A stretch of 20,121 nt of DNA, from contig JALGZR010000070.1 of assembly GCA_025774805.1 (NCBI GenBank), positions 1 through 20,121 on the forward strand, written 5' to 3'. Both the position numbers and the translations under genes were made by a program. Each line of letters starts with the position of its first letter. Position 1 is the first letter of the stretch. This DNA comes from a bacterium. Lineage in GTDB: Bacteria > ARS69. The notes beneath the pieces were generated by a model that worked only from the letters and a program-made list of their open reading frames with translations, was not told the DNA's origin and made no database searches. Shown here piece after piece: positions 8,364 through 15,815 of this stretch.

Positions 8364-8463
8364 CGAGCCCCCCTGGAACATGCCGTAGTGACGGTCTCAC
8401 GCGTCGACGGGTGGACGGAGGACCTGACCCGACCCTGCCTCGGGCGCGTCCGCCGGTCCAGGG

Positions 8464-8480
8464 AAAACGGCGCCGCGCCG
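8464..8480 (-). terminator. Rho-independent terminator candidate after the DUF1028 gene
   Basis: Read on the minus strand, CGGCG (8480-8476), loop CGG, CGCCG (8472-8468) is followed directly by TTTT (8467-8464), about 18 nt past the DUF1028 stop. The stem is short but entirely GC with a U-tail. It would separate this gene from the membrane protein gene downstream. Confidence 0.45.
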
Positions 8481-8497
8481 ATCAGCATCGACTGAGG

Positions 8498-9586
8498 TCA
8501 GTTGCCCTTCTCGTCGTCACCTCCCGTGAGGCGGAGGAAATCCCCGTCCTCCTTGAGTGGCGAAAAGTCCGAGTCCGCTCTCGCCCGGGTCCCGAGCGAG
8601 GGGTCGCGCTTCACGGCCTCCCCCAGATGTCGAAGCGCCTCCTCCCGCCGGTTCGCCTTGGAGTAGAAACAGGCGGGGTGGTACCAGGACTCCCCGACGT
8701 CGGGCTTCAGCGCGATGAGCTTTCGCGCGAGCTCGAACGCGACCTCCCATTCGCCTTTCTCGGCTCGCGTGTAACCCTCGACGATGAGGGCATACCATTT
8801 CCAAAGGTCGAAGATGCGGCGGAGCTCCGCGATGGGGCTCTCGTGATCGTCCACCCGGAGATCACAGTACCGGTCGTTGTAGCCTCCGTATCCGCCACCC
8901 TCCTTCACGAGGAAGAGCGCCGCCGATTGCATGCCGCGGGAGTCCCCTCCCGCCTCCTGCCCCGCCTCGATCGCGCGCAGGAGCTTCTCCCCGAGAATGC
9001 CCTCGGCCGACTCGAAGGCGCGCGCCATCGCCCGGACCACCTCCTCGCCCGTGAGGATGTTCCCCTGAGCCGCGTAGTGCTCCCCGACGACATGACCCGC
9101 CCAGGCCATGCACTCGTCGCCCGTGAAGGAGGCGCTCCGACCCGTCGCGTCGACGATGCCGATCTGGCGGCGATCCCGGCTCTCGTCCGGGTCCGTGAGC
9201 TCGGTGATCACGTCTTCAGGAGACCGTCCCTCCGCGAGGAGGCGAAGGCCTTCCGGTCCATAGGTCGTGTTCGCGAAGGCCTGGGTCGCAATGGCTCCTA
9301 CTCCCGCCTTCGCCCAGGGCACGACCACGCCCACGGCGAAGAACTTGGACTGAACCGCCACGCCGAGCTCTCCAGTGTCGGGATCGAACCCGACGATGGA
9401 GAACGTCCCGACCGGTTCGGAGGGGCCAGGGGCGGCCTCCATGGCGATGGACTCGCCCGTCGACTCGGCCGGCGTCGTCCCTTCCGGGGCCGCCGCTGAA
9501 GCCGCAGTCGAGAGCGCATAGAGACCCGCGGGAACCGCCATCGTGGCCACCGCAGCGTGGATCGGACGGAAGTTCGAGCGCATCAT
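8498..9586 (-). CDS. Secreted DUF1028 (Ntn-hydrolase-like) protein with TPR-like C-terminus
   Basis: 362 aa from the ATG at 9586, chosen because GGAGG (9597-9593) lies 6 nt upstream and a signal peptide follows (residues 3-33, ending AASAAA). The longer open frame to 9817 is rejected. After a Pro/Glu/Ala-rich linker (about 34-59), residues 60-270 are a DUF1028 domain: TFSIVGFD, GELGVAVQSKFFAVG, VPWAKAGVGAIATQA, and GGGYGGYNDRYCDLRVDDH. DUF1028 proteins have an N-terminal-nucleophile hydrolase fold; T61 or S63 is at the expected strand, but the substrate is unknown. Residues about 285-345 look like tetratricopeptide helices (WEVAFELARKLIALKPD, NRREEALRHLGEAVKRDPS). It probably acts in the periplasm or outside the cell. 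It is divergent from ytoQ. Confidence 0.87.
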   Translation of the reverse strand: MMRSNFRPIHAAVATMAVPAGLYALSTAASAAAPEGTTPAESTGESIAMEAAPGPSEPVGTFSIVGFDPDTGELGVAVQSKFFAVGVVVPWAKAGVGAIATQAFANTTYGPEGLRLLAEGRSPEDVITELTDPDESRDRRQIGIVDATGRSASFTGDECMAWAGHVVGEHYAAQGNILTGEEVVRAMARAFESAEGILGEKLLRAIEAGQEAGGDSRGMQSAALFLVKEGGGYGGYNDRYCDLRVDDHESPIAELRRIFDLWKWYALIVEGYTRAEKGEWEVAFELARKLIALKPDVGESWYHPACFYSKANRREEALRHLGEAVKRDPSLGTRARADSDFSPLKEDGDFLRLTGGDDEKGN

Positions 9587-9720
9587 CGACGACCTCCGAG
9601 GAAGCGGACGAAAGTGCAAACGGACGAGCGGAGCGCCCAGGATAGCACCGTTCGACGACCGGAGCGGGCGCGTTTCCGCCCCCTCCTCAGGGTCCGGCAC
9701 TCTCCCGGACGCCTCCGGGG

Positions 9721-9726
9721 TATACT
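9721..9726 (+). promoter_or_regulatory. -10-like hexamer upstream of ytoQ
   Basis: TATACT lies 53 nt before the ytoQ start in otherwise very GC-rich sequence. No good -35 is seen at 16-18 nt upstream, so this is a weak call within the 193-nt divergent region 9587-9779. Confidence 0.3.
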
Positions 9727-9779
9727 CCCGCCTCGAGGACGAAGTCGTCGAAACCGCTCGGCCACTGCCGGAGGGAGCT

Positions 9780-10226
9780 ATGGAATGGTTGGTGTACCTC
9801 TCGGGGGAGATCCACACCGCATGGCGGGACGAGATCCGGGAGGCCGCGGAGCGGCGGGCGCTTCCCGTGACGTTCGTGAGCCCGGTGACCGATCACGGCG
9901 CCAGCGACGACATCGGAGTGGAGGCGCTGGGTGAAGAGGAGCAGCCCTTCTGGAAGGACCACAAGGGGGCGAAGATCAACGCCATCCGCACCCGGACGAT
10001 GATCGAAAGAGCGGACGTCGTCGTCGTGCGATTCGGTGACAAGTACCGGCAGTGGAATGCCGCCTTCGACGCCGGCTACGCCGCGGCGCTCGGGAAGCCG
10101 CTCATCACGCTGCACTCCGAGGAGCACACGCACGCGCTCAAGGAGGTCGACTCCGCGGCTCTGGCGGTGGCCTCGACCCCCGCCCAGATCGTGGAGATCC
10201 TCGCGTACGTGATTGCGAAGGAGTGA
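9780..10226 (+). CDS. ytoQ: YtoQ family protein
   Basis: 148-aa cytosolic protein matching the YtoQ family by its whole layout: the opening VYLSGEIHTAWRDEI, the TFVSPVTDHGASDDIG segment, KINAIRTRTMIERADVVVVRFGDKYRQWNAAFDAGYA split through the middle, and a GKPLITL strand. The fold resembles nucleoside 2-deoxyribosyltransferases (a Rossmann-like core with GEIH and a late Asp/Asn face), but no reaction is established for the family. The ATG at 9780 is chosen because GGAGG (9770-9774) sits 5 nt upstream; an earlier in-frame ATG at 9543 gives non-family sequence. The next gene starts 6 nt after the stop, so the two are probably co-transcribed, although no functional link is evident. Confidence 0.87.
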   Translation: MEWLVYLSGEIHTAWRDEIREAAERRALPVTFVSPVTDHGASDDIGVEALGEEEQPFWKDHKGAKINAIRTRTMIERADVVVVRFGDKYRQWNAAFDAGYAAALGKPLITLHSEEHTHALKEVDSAALAVASTPAQIVEILAYVIAKE

Positions 10227-10232
10227 CGGGCC

Positions 10233-13046
10233 GTGCGGTCTCCCGACCCGGTCTCCGGGCGAGTCTCCTGCCGAAAGGTCTTCGCCCGGACGATTCCCGC
10301 CGCACTCGGGATGGCGGCAATCCTCCTTCCCGGACCGCTCCTCGGAGCGGACACCGCGGAAGACGCCGGGACCACAGAGGACGGCGCGAAACCGAGAGTG
10401 CCGCGACAGATCCGGTTCGAGACCCGGATCGTCGATCGGCTTCCCCCCTGGGAAGACCAGGAGAAGACCTGGCCCCATCCCCGGCAGCGCTGGCTGCCCC
10501 ACCTTCCGCCGCTCTCCTGCCCTGTCGCCACCGGAGACTTCGACGCCGACGGCCATACGGACATCGTCGCGGCGCAGGCGCGGACCCGAGGACCGTGGTC
10601 GCTTCTTCTCGGTCAGGGTACCGGGGAGTTCTCTGCCGAGCCGACCGCTTTCGAGGACCTCGACGAAAGCCTCGATCTCGATCACGCGGTCGAGGACCCC
10701 CTTCTCGCGATCGTTCCCGTGGACGCGGACGCCGACGGGGACCTCGATCTCCATCTCGTTCGGTGGGGTGCCAACGCCCTCCTGGTCAACGATGGAAGGG
10801 GGCGATTCGTCCGTCGGAGTCCTTTCGCCGACGCGCACGATGGGCTCCACGACGCGGGCTTCGGCGCGACCGCCTCCTTCTTCGACGCCGACGGGGATGG
10901 GGACCTCGACCTCTACGTGGGAAACGTCCTCGATCCCGGCGGGGAATTCCGCGGCGCCCCGAACCGTTTCTATCGAAATCGCGGGGGCCGCTTCGAGGAC
11001 GAGACGACCCGCTCCGGGCTCGGCGACGACGGAATGACCGTCGCCGTCCGAATCACCGACGAGGACCGGGACGGCGACCCGGACGTCCTGGTGGTCAACT
11101 TCCTCGGACCGGCCTCACTCTATCGCAACGAGGGGGACGGACGGTTCGCCAGGCAGTTCGCCGACACGACGGCGCTCCTTCACCTCGGATGCGACGCCGC
11201 GGACGTCGACGGTGACTCGCGGCCGGATCTCCTCGTCACGGCCGTCGGTCATCCGGGCGGCATTCTGGAACCGACCGTCCTGCGACTCTCCGGCGAGAAC
11301 GGGCGGGACGCGCACCGTCGCTTCGGTCTGGCGGGAAACCTGCTCGCGGCCGAACCCCGGTTTCTCGACTTCGACTCCGACGGACGGTCGGACCTGATCC
11401 TCGGGCGATGCGTCGAGACGGCGAGGCTCCCCCCGGCGGATCGGTTTCCGGCGTGGATCTCGTGGGAGCCGGGCTCCGAACCGAATCCCCGATTCCGCAG
11501 CGCGGCGGGCTCCTCCCGGGCGGCCGGCCACGACGGTTGGACTCTCTTCCGGAACCGCGGGGCCGGTTGGATGGAGCGGGTCCGCCTCGGTCTTTTGGAC
11601 CGTCGAAGGAGGCCGGCCCGCCGGATCCTCGATCTGGACGCCGACGAGGACGGGCGCGTGGACCTGCTGATCGCGGAGGCGGAAGGGGATCTTCGCCTGC
11701 TTCTCAACCGGACGCCCCCGCCGCGAAGGGGGACGGCCGACTCCTCCGCGACCTCTTCCGAGGAGGAGGGCCATCCTCCGGACGACCGAGAGGTCTTCCG
11801 TCTCGAGCGCGCCCTGCGGGCCGATCCGGTGAACCTCGACCTGGGCGACCGCTACCGGGACCATTGCTCCGCCCGAGGCCTTCCACACCGATCGATCGCG
11901 TTCTTCCACGAGTCCGCGGACCCGGGGGCTCCGTTCGCCTGGTCGCTGCAGCGGTTCTTCGCCTACATTGCCGGGCTCGGTGGCCCACAGGTCCTGCTCG
12001 ACGACGTGATGCAGTGGGCGGGTCACTCCGTGTACGAGCTGGATCAACTCGCTGCCGAACATCCGAAGACGTGGGTCCTCCACTTCATGTCGGGAGTCAA
12101 CCGGCTGTACTGGCCCCCCCTCTTCGGGCAGACCCCCTCGGCGATCGCCGCGTTCGTAACGTGTCTCGACCTCCAGAAGTCCCGCCGAGCGGAATACTTC
12201 GCGGAGACCTACGTCGGCCTCGGGGATGCCCACGGGATCCTGAATCATCCGGAGGAGGCGATGGCGACGTGGCGGCAGGGGGCGCGGGAGTTCCCGGCCG
12301 TGCCGGCGCTCGAGGAACGGCTGCGGCTCTCTCCCGGCGAGGTGGAGGATTTCTGCCGCCGCGAGAGGGACCTGCAACGGGTCTCGACCCTGCGGCTGCC
12401 CTGGCTGGAGGAGGAGCTCGAGCACACCCCCTGGGTGGCGGAGAGAGCGGACGTGGCCGCCCGGGTCGGTCGGCTCGCCGACCGGCGGACGCCTTCGAGT
12501 TCTACCGACCTGCCGGTGCCGACACCGGCCACGCACCTGCACGCCGCGCAACGACGGCTGGACCGCGCGCTCGAAGACGACGCCGGGTCCCGTGACCTGG
12601 ACGCGTGTCGGGAGGAGCTCGGGAGGCAGTCTCTGAGCGACACCTGGCCGGCGCTGTCCCGGGGATTGGCCTACGCGGATCACGGCTTCCTCCCCTCCCA
12701 TCTGGAGCAAGCCGAGCGAGACCTGGACTCCTTCTGCGAGGCACTTCTTGAATCCGCGTCTTCGGAGGATTCCGGTGCGCCGCAACCGCCGTCGGACGAG
12801 GAAGACGGCTTCGGTCGCGGAGACTCCTCGCTTCGAGCCCTCCTGACGATCGGTCTCGTCGCCTGGGGAGACGCACTGGTGAAGCTCGGGCGGCCGGGAG
12901 AGGGCGAGGAACGCTATCGACTGGCGGAGGAGGTCCACCCCGGGAATATCGGCGTCCGGCTCCGAAGCTCGCTTCCGCTTTCCACGGATCCGTCAGCGAT
13001 CTGGTCGGGCGCGCTGTCGGAGTTCGCGCGCTGCCCCGCGGATTGA
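10233..13046 (+). CDS. Secreted FG-GAP/VCBS-repeat protein with helical TPR-like C-terminus
   Basis: 937 aa with a GTG start preceded by AAGGAG (10218-10223). Residues 1-38 form a signal peptide (basic stretch, then a hydrophobic run ending LLGAD). Seven calcium-type DxDxDG-like loops followed by hydrophobic strands begin near residues 102, 164, 218, 276, 324, 379 and 469, as in FG-GAP/VCBS beta-propeller blades. Residues about 530-937 are helical and charged; one clear TPR-like unit reads YVGLGDAHGILNHPEEAMATW. Such propellers usually mediate extracellular binding or adhesion; no catalytic motif is seen. The wider gap between loops six and seven includes an Arg- and Pro-rich stretch and may hide a degenerate blade. 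The ligand is unknown. Confidence 0.85.
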   Translation: MRSPDPVSGRVSCRKVFARTIPAALGMAAILLPGPLLGADTAEDAGTTEDGAKPRVPRQIRFETRIVDRLPPWEDQEKTWPHPRQRWLPHLPPLSCPVATGDFDADGHTDIVAAQARTRGPWSLLLGQGTGEFSAEPTAFEDLDESLDLDHAVEDPLLAIVPVDADADGDLDLHLVRWGANALLVNDGRGRFVRRSPFADAHDGLHDAGFGATASFFDADGDGDLDLYVGNVLDPGGEFRGAPNRFYRNRGGRFEDETTRSGLGDDGMTVAVRITDEDRDGDPDVLVVNFLGPASLYRNEGDGRFARQFADTTALLHLGCDAADVDGDSRPDLLVTAVGHPGGILEPTVLRLSGENGRDAHRRFGLAGNLLAAEPRFLDFDSDGRSDLILGRCVETARLPPADRFPAWISWEPGSEPNPRFRSAAGSSRAAGHDGWTLFRNRGAGWMERVRLGLLDRRRRPARRILDLDADEDGRVDLLIAEAEGDLRLLLNRTPPPRRGTADSSATSSEEEGHPPDDREVFRLERALRADPVNLDLGDRYRDHCSARGLPHRSIAFFHESADPGAPFAWSLQRFFAYIAGLGGPQVLLDDVMQWAGHSVYELDQLAAEHPKTWVLHFMSGVNRLYWPPLFGQTPSAIAAFVTCLDLQKSRRAEYFAETYVGLGDAHGILNHPEEAMATWRQGAREFPAVPALEERLRLSPGEVEDFCRRERDLQRVSTLRLPWLEEELEHTPWVAERADVAARVGRLADRRTPSSSTDLPVPTPATHLHAAQRRLDRALEDDAGSRDLDACREELGRQSLSDTWPALSRGLAYADHGFLPSHLEQAERDLDSFCEALLESASSEDSGAPQPPSDEEDGFGRGDSSLRALLTIGLVAWGDALVKLGRPGEGEERYRLAEEVHPGNIGVRLRSSLPLSTDPSAIWSGALSEFARCPAD

Positions 13047-13070
13047 CTTCGAATTCCAGACCGCGAAACT
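13043..13070 (+). promoter_or_regulatory. Possible promoter for the leader ORF / TPR-sigma operon
   Basis: TTGACT (13043-13048, 5 of 6 consensus -35) overlaps the stop of the preceding gene. GAAACT (13065-13070, 3 of 6) lies 16 nt downstream, partly inside the hairpin at 13061-13081. The -35 is good and the -10 poor. Confidence 0.3.
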
Positions 13071-13081
13071 AGGTTTCGCGG
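13061..13081 (+). terminator. 9-bp perfect hairpin after the FG-GAP gene
   Basis: CCGCGAAAC (13061-13069), loop TAG, GTTTCGCGG (13073-13081), 14 nt past the stop. Its position suggests a terminator, but no T-run follows. As a 21-bp near-palindrome it could equally be a protein-binding site ahead of the sigma-factor operon. Confidence 0.4.
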
Positions 13082-13122
13082 AACGGGACGGAGTGACGGC
13101 GCTCCCGGAAGGAGGTGGCCCG

Positions 13123-13221
13123 ATGCCGGCTCCCGACCGGGGAGGAGCCGCTCTCGGCGGAGACTCAACGAAATCCCCCCCTCGATCGTTGACCGGGAGT
13201 AGAGTCGACATTCTCCCCTGA
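13123..13221 (+). CDS. Short leader ORF (32 aa) with consensus Shine-Dalgarno
   Basis: AAGGAGGT (13109-13116), a perfect Shine-Dalgarno, lies 7 nt before ATG 13123 (measured from GGAGG). The ORF runs 32 codons to a TGA at 13219-13221 and stops 14 nt before the start of the next gene. The peptide is Gly/Pro/Ser-rich and hydrophilic, with no hydrophobic helix, no Cys and no obvious amino-acid run of the kind used in attenuators. It is too short to classify. It could be a leader peptide that tunes translation of the TPR-sigma-anti-sigma operon, or a small protein. The ribosome site is the main evidence; coding constraint cannot be judged from one sequence. Confidence 0.4.
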   Translation: MPAPDRGGAALGGDSTKSPPRSLTGSRVDILP

Positions 13222-13235
13222 CCCGGAGACCGGAC

Positions 13236-14591
13236 ATGATCCCGTCGCCCCCTGGGGCACCCCCGTGTCGCCCCGTGCGCGCGTGCGTTTCCACTCCCGC
13301 CCTCACGCTCTTCCTCGCCCTCTCCGCCGTCCTCTCCTTCGCGGCCTCCTCGGCCGCCCGGCCCGGCTCTCCGTCCTGGGTTCCGGGCATGCCCCCCGAG
13401 GTGCAGTCGATGCGGGCGGAGATCCTCTCGCAGGAAGGGTACGAGGAGCGCGCGGAGCAGTGGCGCACCTACGTCGACCGCCATCCCGAGTCGGCCTACG
13501 CGCGCGTCCAGCTCGCCCGGGCCTACCGGTACTCGAAGCTCGTCCCGGCGGAGGAGCGCAACGAGCTGATCTCGAAGGCCCACGAGCTCGACCCGACGTG
13601 TCCCGAGGCGCTCGAGGCCATCGCACACACGGGACTCCACAGCAAGGTGCGGATCGTCGACTCGCTCGAGGAGGCGCGGGATTACGCCATGCGCGCGGTG
13701 GAGCTCGCCCCCCACTGGCCCGAGCCCCACTTCACGCTCTGGTCGCTCGCGACCGTCCTCGGACGGGAGAAGGAGGCCCACGATCACCTCGAGGCCATCG
13801 TGCGCAAGAGGGGGTACCCGCCTCCCATCCTCGACTTCGGACACAACCTGCTCGTGAGCGCCGAACCGGGGGCGATCATCCTGACGAACGGCGACAACGA
13901 CACGTATCCCCCGCTCGCGCTTCAGATCGCTCACGGGACGCGCGAGGACGTCGCGATCGTCAACCTGTCCCTCCTCAACCAGAAGGACTACGCCCACTCC
14001 ATCTGGAAGACGGCCCTCGGCGCCGACACGCCCTTCTCGGAGAAAGAACTGAAGAATCTCTGGAAGGAAGCCATGCGGAAGACGCGGGAGGGAGAGATCC
14101 CGTCGTCCACGATCGTCCGCGCGCTGCTCGCCAAGGTCGAGAGCGGTGAGTGGAAGAGGCCGGTCTACTTCGCGATCACGGTGTACCAGCCGGTCCTCGA
14201 CGCGTGCCCGCTCGCGCTCCGGATCGAGGGGCTGCTCTGGCGCGTCCTGCCCGAGCCGGGCGGGGAACGCGAAGATGCCGACCCACCGATCGACGCCGCC
14301 CGGTCCCTCGAGCTCTTCCGCGAGACGTTCCGCCTCGAGAGCGCCACCGATCTCGCGCACTCCTGGAGTCCCACCGACGCCGCGACGAACCTCTTGAAGA
14401 ACTACCCCGCCCTCTTGAGGATCGTGGCCACGCGACGAGCGGAGGCGGGGGATCTCGAGGGGACCCGGTTCGCCCTGCGCGAGGCGATCCGGATCCTCGA
14501 CTTCCACGGCGAGGAGGAGATGCGCCGGGAGATGGCGGCCTACTGGAAGGAGCTCGATCCGGACAACCCGGAGATCGAGCGCTGGCAATGA
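13236..14591 (+). CDS. Secreted TPR protein with DUF2723-like C-terminal region
   Basis: 451 aa. Residues 1-41 are a signal peptide (hydrophobic run LTLFLALSAVLSFAASSAAR). Residues about 55-195 hold TPR-like helices (YEERAEQWRTYVDRHPESAYARVQ split over two helices, AMRAVELAPHWPEPHFTLW). Residues about 205-320 carry TNGDNDTYP (217-225) and REDVAIVNLSLLN, a pattern I know from the soluble C-terminal part of DUF2723 membrane proteins; here the membrane part is absent. The rest is helical. ATG 13236 has GGAG at 13225-13228. The stop overlaps the sigma-factor start (ATGA), so the three genes are translationally coupled. A role as a periplasmic sensor or partner for the sigma/anti-sigma pair is inferred only from this linkage. 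Confidence 0.82.
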   Translation: MIPSPPGAPPCRPVRACVSTPALTLFLALSAVLSFAASSAARPGSPSWVPGMPPEVQSMRAEILSQEGYEERAEQWRTYVDRHPESAYARVQLARAYRYSKLVPAEERNELISKAHELDPTCPEALEAIAHTGLHSKVRIVDSLEEARDYAMRAVELAPHWPEPHFTLWSLATVLGREKEAHDHLEAIVRKRGYPPPILDFGHNLLVSAEPGAIILTNGDNDTYPPLALQIAHGTREDVAIVNLSLLNQKDYAHSIWKTALGADTPFSEKELKNLWKEAMRKTREGEIPSSTIVRALLAKVESGEWKRPVYFAITVYQPVLDACPLALRIEGLLWRVLPEPGGEREDADPPIDAARSLELFRETFRLESATDLAHSWSPTDAATNLLKNYPALLRIVATRRAEAGDLEGTRFALREAIRILDFHGEEEMRREMAAYWKELDPDNPEIERWQ

Positions 14592-15202
14592 CGCGAACGG
14601 GGACGGAACTCGACTCGGCCCCCCGAGAGGACCGACTCGCGCTGCGCGCCCGGGCGGGCGATCCGCAGGCACTGGCCGAGCTCTACCGCCGCCTCGCGCC
14701 CGCGCTCCTCGACTACCTCGAGCGCGTGCTCGGAGAGCGCGCGAGCGCGGAGGACGCCCTTCACGAGACGTTCCTGCGCCTGTTCGAGGGGCGAGGGCGC
14801 TACTCGGGCCGCGGGCGCTTTCGCTCCTGGATCTTCACGGTGGCGACGCGTCTCGCGGTCGACCGGATCCGGCGGAGGCGCCGCCACCGCGAGCTCGTCG
14901 AGAGGGAGACGGAGGACATCGCGCCGTCGTCGCCCCCCGATCCGGCGGATCGCGTTCGGTTCCGCGAGCTGATCGAGAGGATCGAGTCCGCGCTCGCCGA
15001 CCTGCCCGCATCCTACGCGATGGCGTTTCATCTCCGGATCCGCGAGCGGTTTTCCTACCGGGAGATCGCCTCGATGTGCGGGGAACCGGAGGGCACGCTC
15101 CGCTCGCGTATTCATCACACGCTCGGGCGCATCCGGAAGGCGCTCGACGATGAGGGCCCGAGACGTCCGCGCTGCCGTCCGGGAAAGGAGGATCCCCGAT
15201 GA
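14588..15202 (+). CDS. ECF-type RNA polymerase sigma factor
   Basis: 204-aa sigma-70 family group 4 (extracytoplasmic function) factor that would direct RNA polymerase to a small regulon. The sigma-2 domain covers about residues 25-100: LAELYRRLAPALLDYL, then SAEDALHETFLRLF (core-polymerase binding), then RFRSWIFTVATRLAVDRIRRRRR (-10 recognition). A short acidic/Pro linker (ETEDIAPSSPPDP) leads to the sigma-4 domain at about 135-195, with SYREIASMCGEPEGTLRSRIH as the helix-turn-helix that reads the -35. ATG 14588 overlaps the previous stop by 4 nt, and its own TGA overlaps the anti-sigma ATG. I could not find a convincing ECF-type GGAAC-CGTC promoter upstream of the operon, so autoregulation is unproven. 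Confidence 0.93.
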   Translation: MTRTGTELDSAPREDRLALRARAGDPQALAELYRRLAPALLDYLERVLGERASAEDALHETFLRLFEGRGRYSGRGRFRSWIFTVATRLAVDRIRRRRRHRELVERETEDIAPSSPPDPADRVRFRELIERIESALADLPASYAMAFHLRIRERFSYREIASMCGEPEGTLRSRIHHTLGRIRKALDDEGPRRPRCRPGKEDPR

Positions 15203-15648
15203 GTGAAGCTCATGTCGGTGACGACCGCCTGATTGCCCACGTGCTCGATGAGCTCGACGGGGAGGAGCGCTCCCGGGTGGCGGCGCACCTCTCCCGGTGC
15301 GAGGCGTGCCACGCCTCCGCGGAGGCACTCGCGCGCACCCTGGAGACGTACGGCCGGGCCGACCGCCGCGATGCGCCCCCCGGCATCCTGGTCGGGCTGC
15401 TGGAAGCCCAGGCGGCGGCGCGCTTCCGCCGGCCCTTCCGGCATTTCCTCTTCGGGATGCGTCCCGTGCCGGCGATTGCGGTCGCGGCCGCGCTCGTCGC
15501 GATCTTCGTCTCCGGGTTCTGGATCGGGCGGCGCACCGCGCCGGAGCCGGTCGCGTCCGAGCCGACCCCGAGCGCTCACGTCGCGGTGGCGCGGCCCCTG
15601 CCCGAGCCCCCGCGACTCGCGTTCCAGCCGGTCTTCCCCACCGACTGA
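15199..15648 (+). CDS. Membrane-anchored anti-sigma factor with zf-HC2 zinc finger
   Basis: 149 aa. The N-terminal anti-sigma domain has a zf-HC2 pattern H30-x3-C34-x2-C37, typical of ZAS (zinc-containing anti-sigma) proteins that hold the ECF factor inactive at the membrane. A single hydrophobic segment at about residues 90-110 (VAAALVAIFVSGFWIG) is followed by a roughly 38-residue Pro-rich tail that should be periplasmic. AGGAGG (15186-15191) lies 8 nt upstream of the ATG, which overlaps the sigma stop by 4 nt, so synthesis is coupled to that of its target. The signal is unknown; the secreted TPR protein encoded first in the operon is a possible partner for the short tail. Confidence 0.88.
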   Translation: MSEAHVGDDRLIAHVLDELDGEERSRVAAHLSRCEACHASAEALARTLETYGRADRRDAPPGILVGLLEAQAAARFRRPFRHFLFGMRPVPAIAVAAALVAIFVSGFWIGRRTAPEPVASEPTPSAHVAVARPLPEPPRLAFQPVFPTD

Positions 15649-15707
15649 GGCGCAGGGCGGACGGCGCTCGGCTCGACCGTCTCCCGACCCTCGCTTCCCC
15701 CATCGCC

Positions 15708-15809
15708 GCTTGTTCGTTTCCCGCCCCCGACGTAGTCTCCCGGGAGCACGCGGTCTAGCCTGCAGTTCTCATCAGGCTCGATGCGAGGCTGGTGAGAACT
15801 GCAGGCTAG
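15708..15809 (+). promoter_or_regulatory. Leader element copy A (promoter-like block plus long hairpin) upstream of COX15
   Basis: The promoter-like part has TTGTTC (15710-15715), a 17-nt spacer and TAGTCT (15733-15738). The hairpin part is 15755-15809. The element is related to a second copy at 17182-17280: GCTTG..CG at the 5' end, TAG at the same 25-nt offset, GCCTGCA in the left arm, and 21 of 24 bases identical at the right arm (15785-15808 versus 17257-17280). Confidence 0.55.
15755..15809 (+). repeat. 55-nt near-perfect inverted repeat abutting the COX15 start
   Basis: Seventeen perfect base pairs (15755-15771 with 15793-15809) continue through a T-G wobble and three more pairs. After one G-G mismatch, a CTCG/CGAG cap (15777-15780 with 15784-15787) closes on a 3-nt loop. 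It ends 6 nt before the first possible COX15 ATG. No T-tract follows, so it is not a standard terminator; it could block or gate ribosome entry. Confidence 0.85.
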
Positions 15810-15815
15810 CGGGAG

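Noticed and set aside
13080-13110. ECF-type GGAAC promoter (13080-13084) that would indicate autoregulation of the sigma operon
   Set aside because: No CGTC-like -10 element is found at 16-17 nt downstream.
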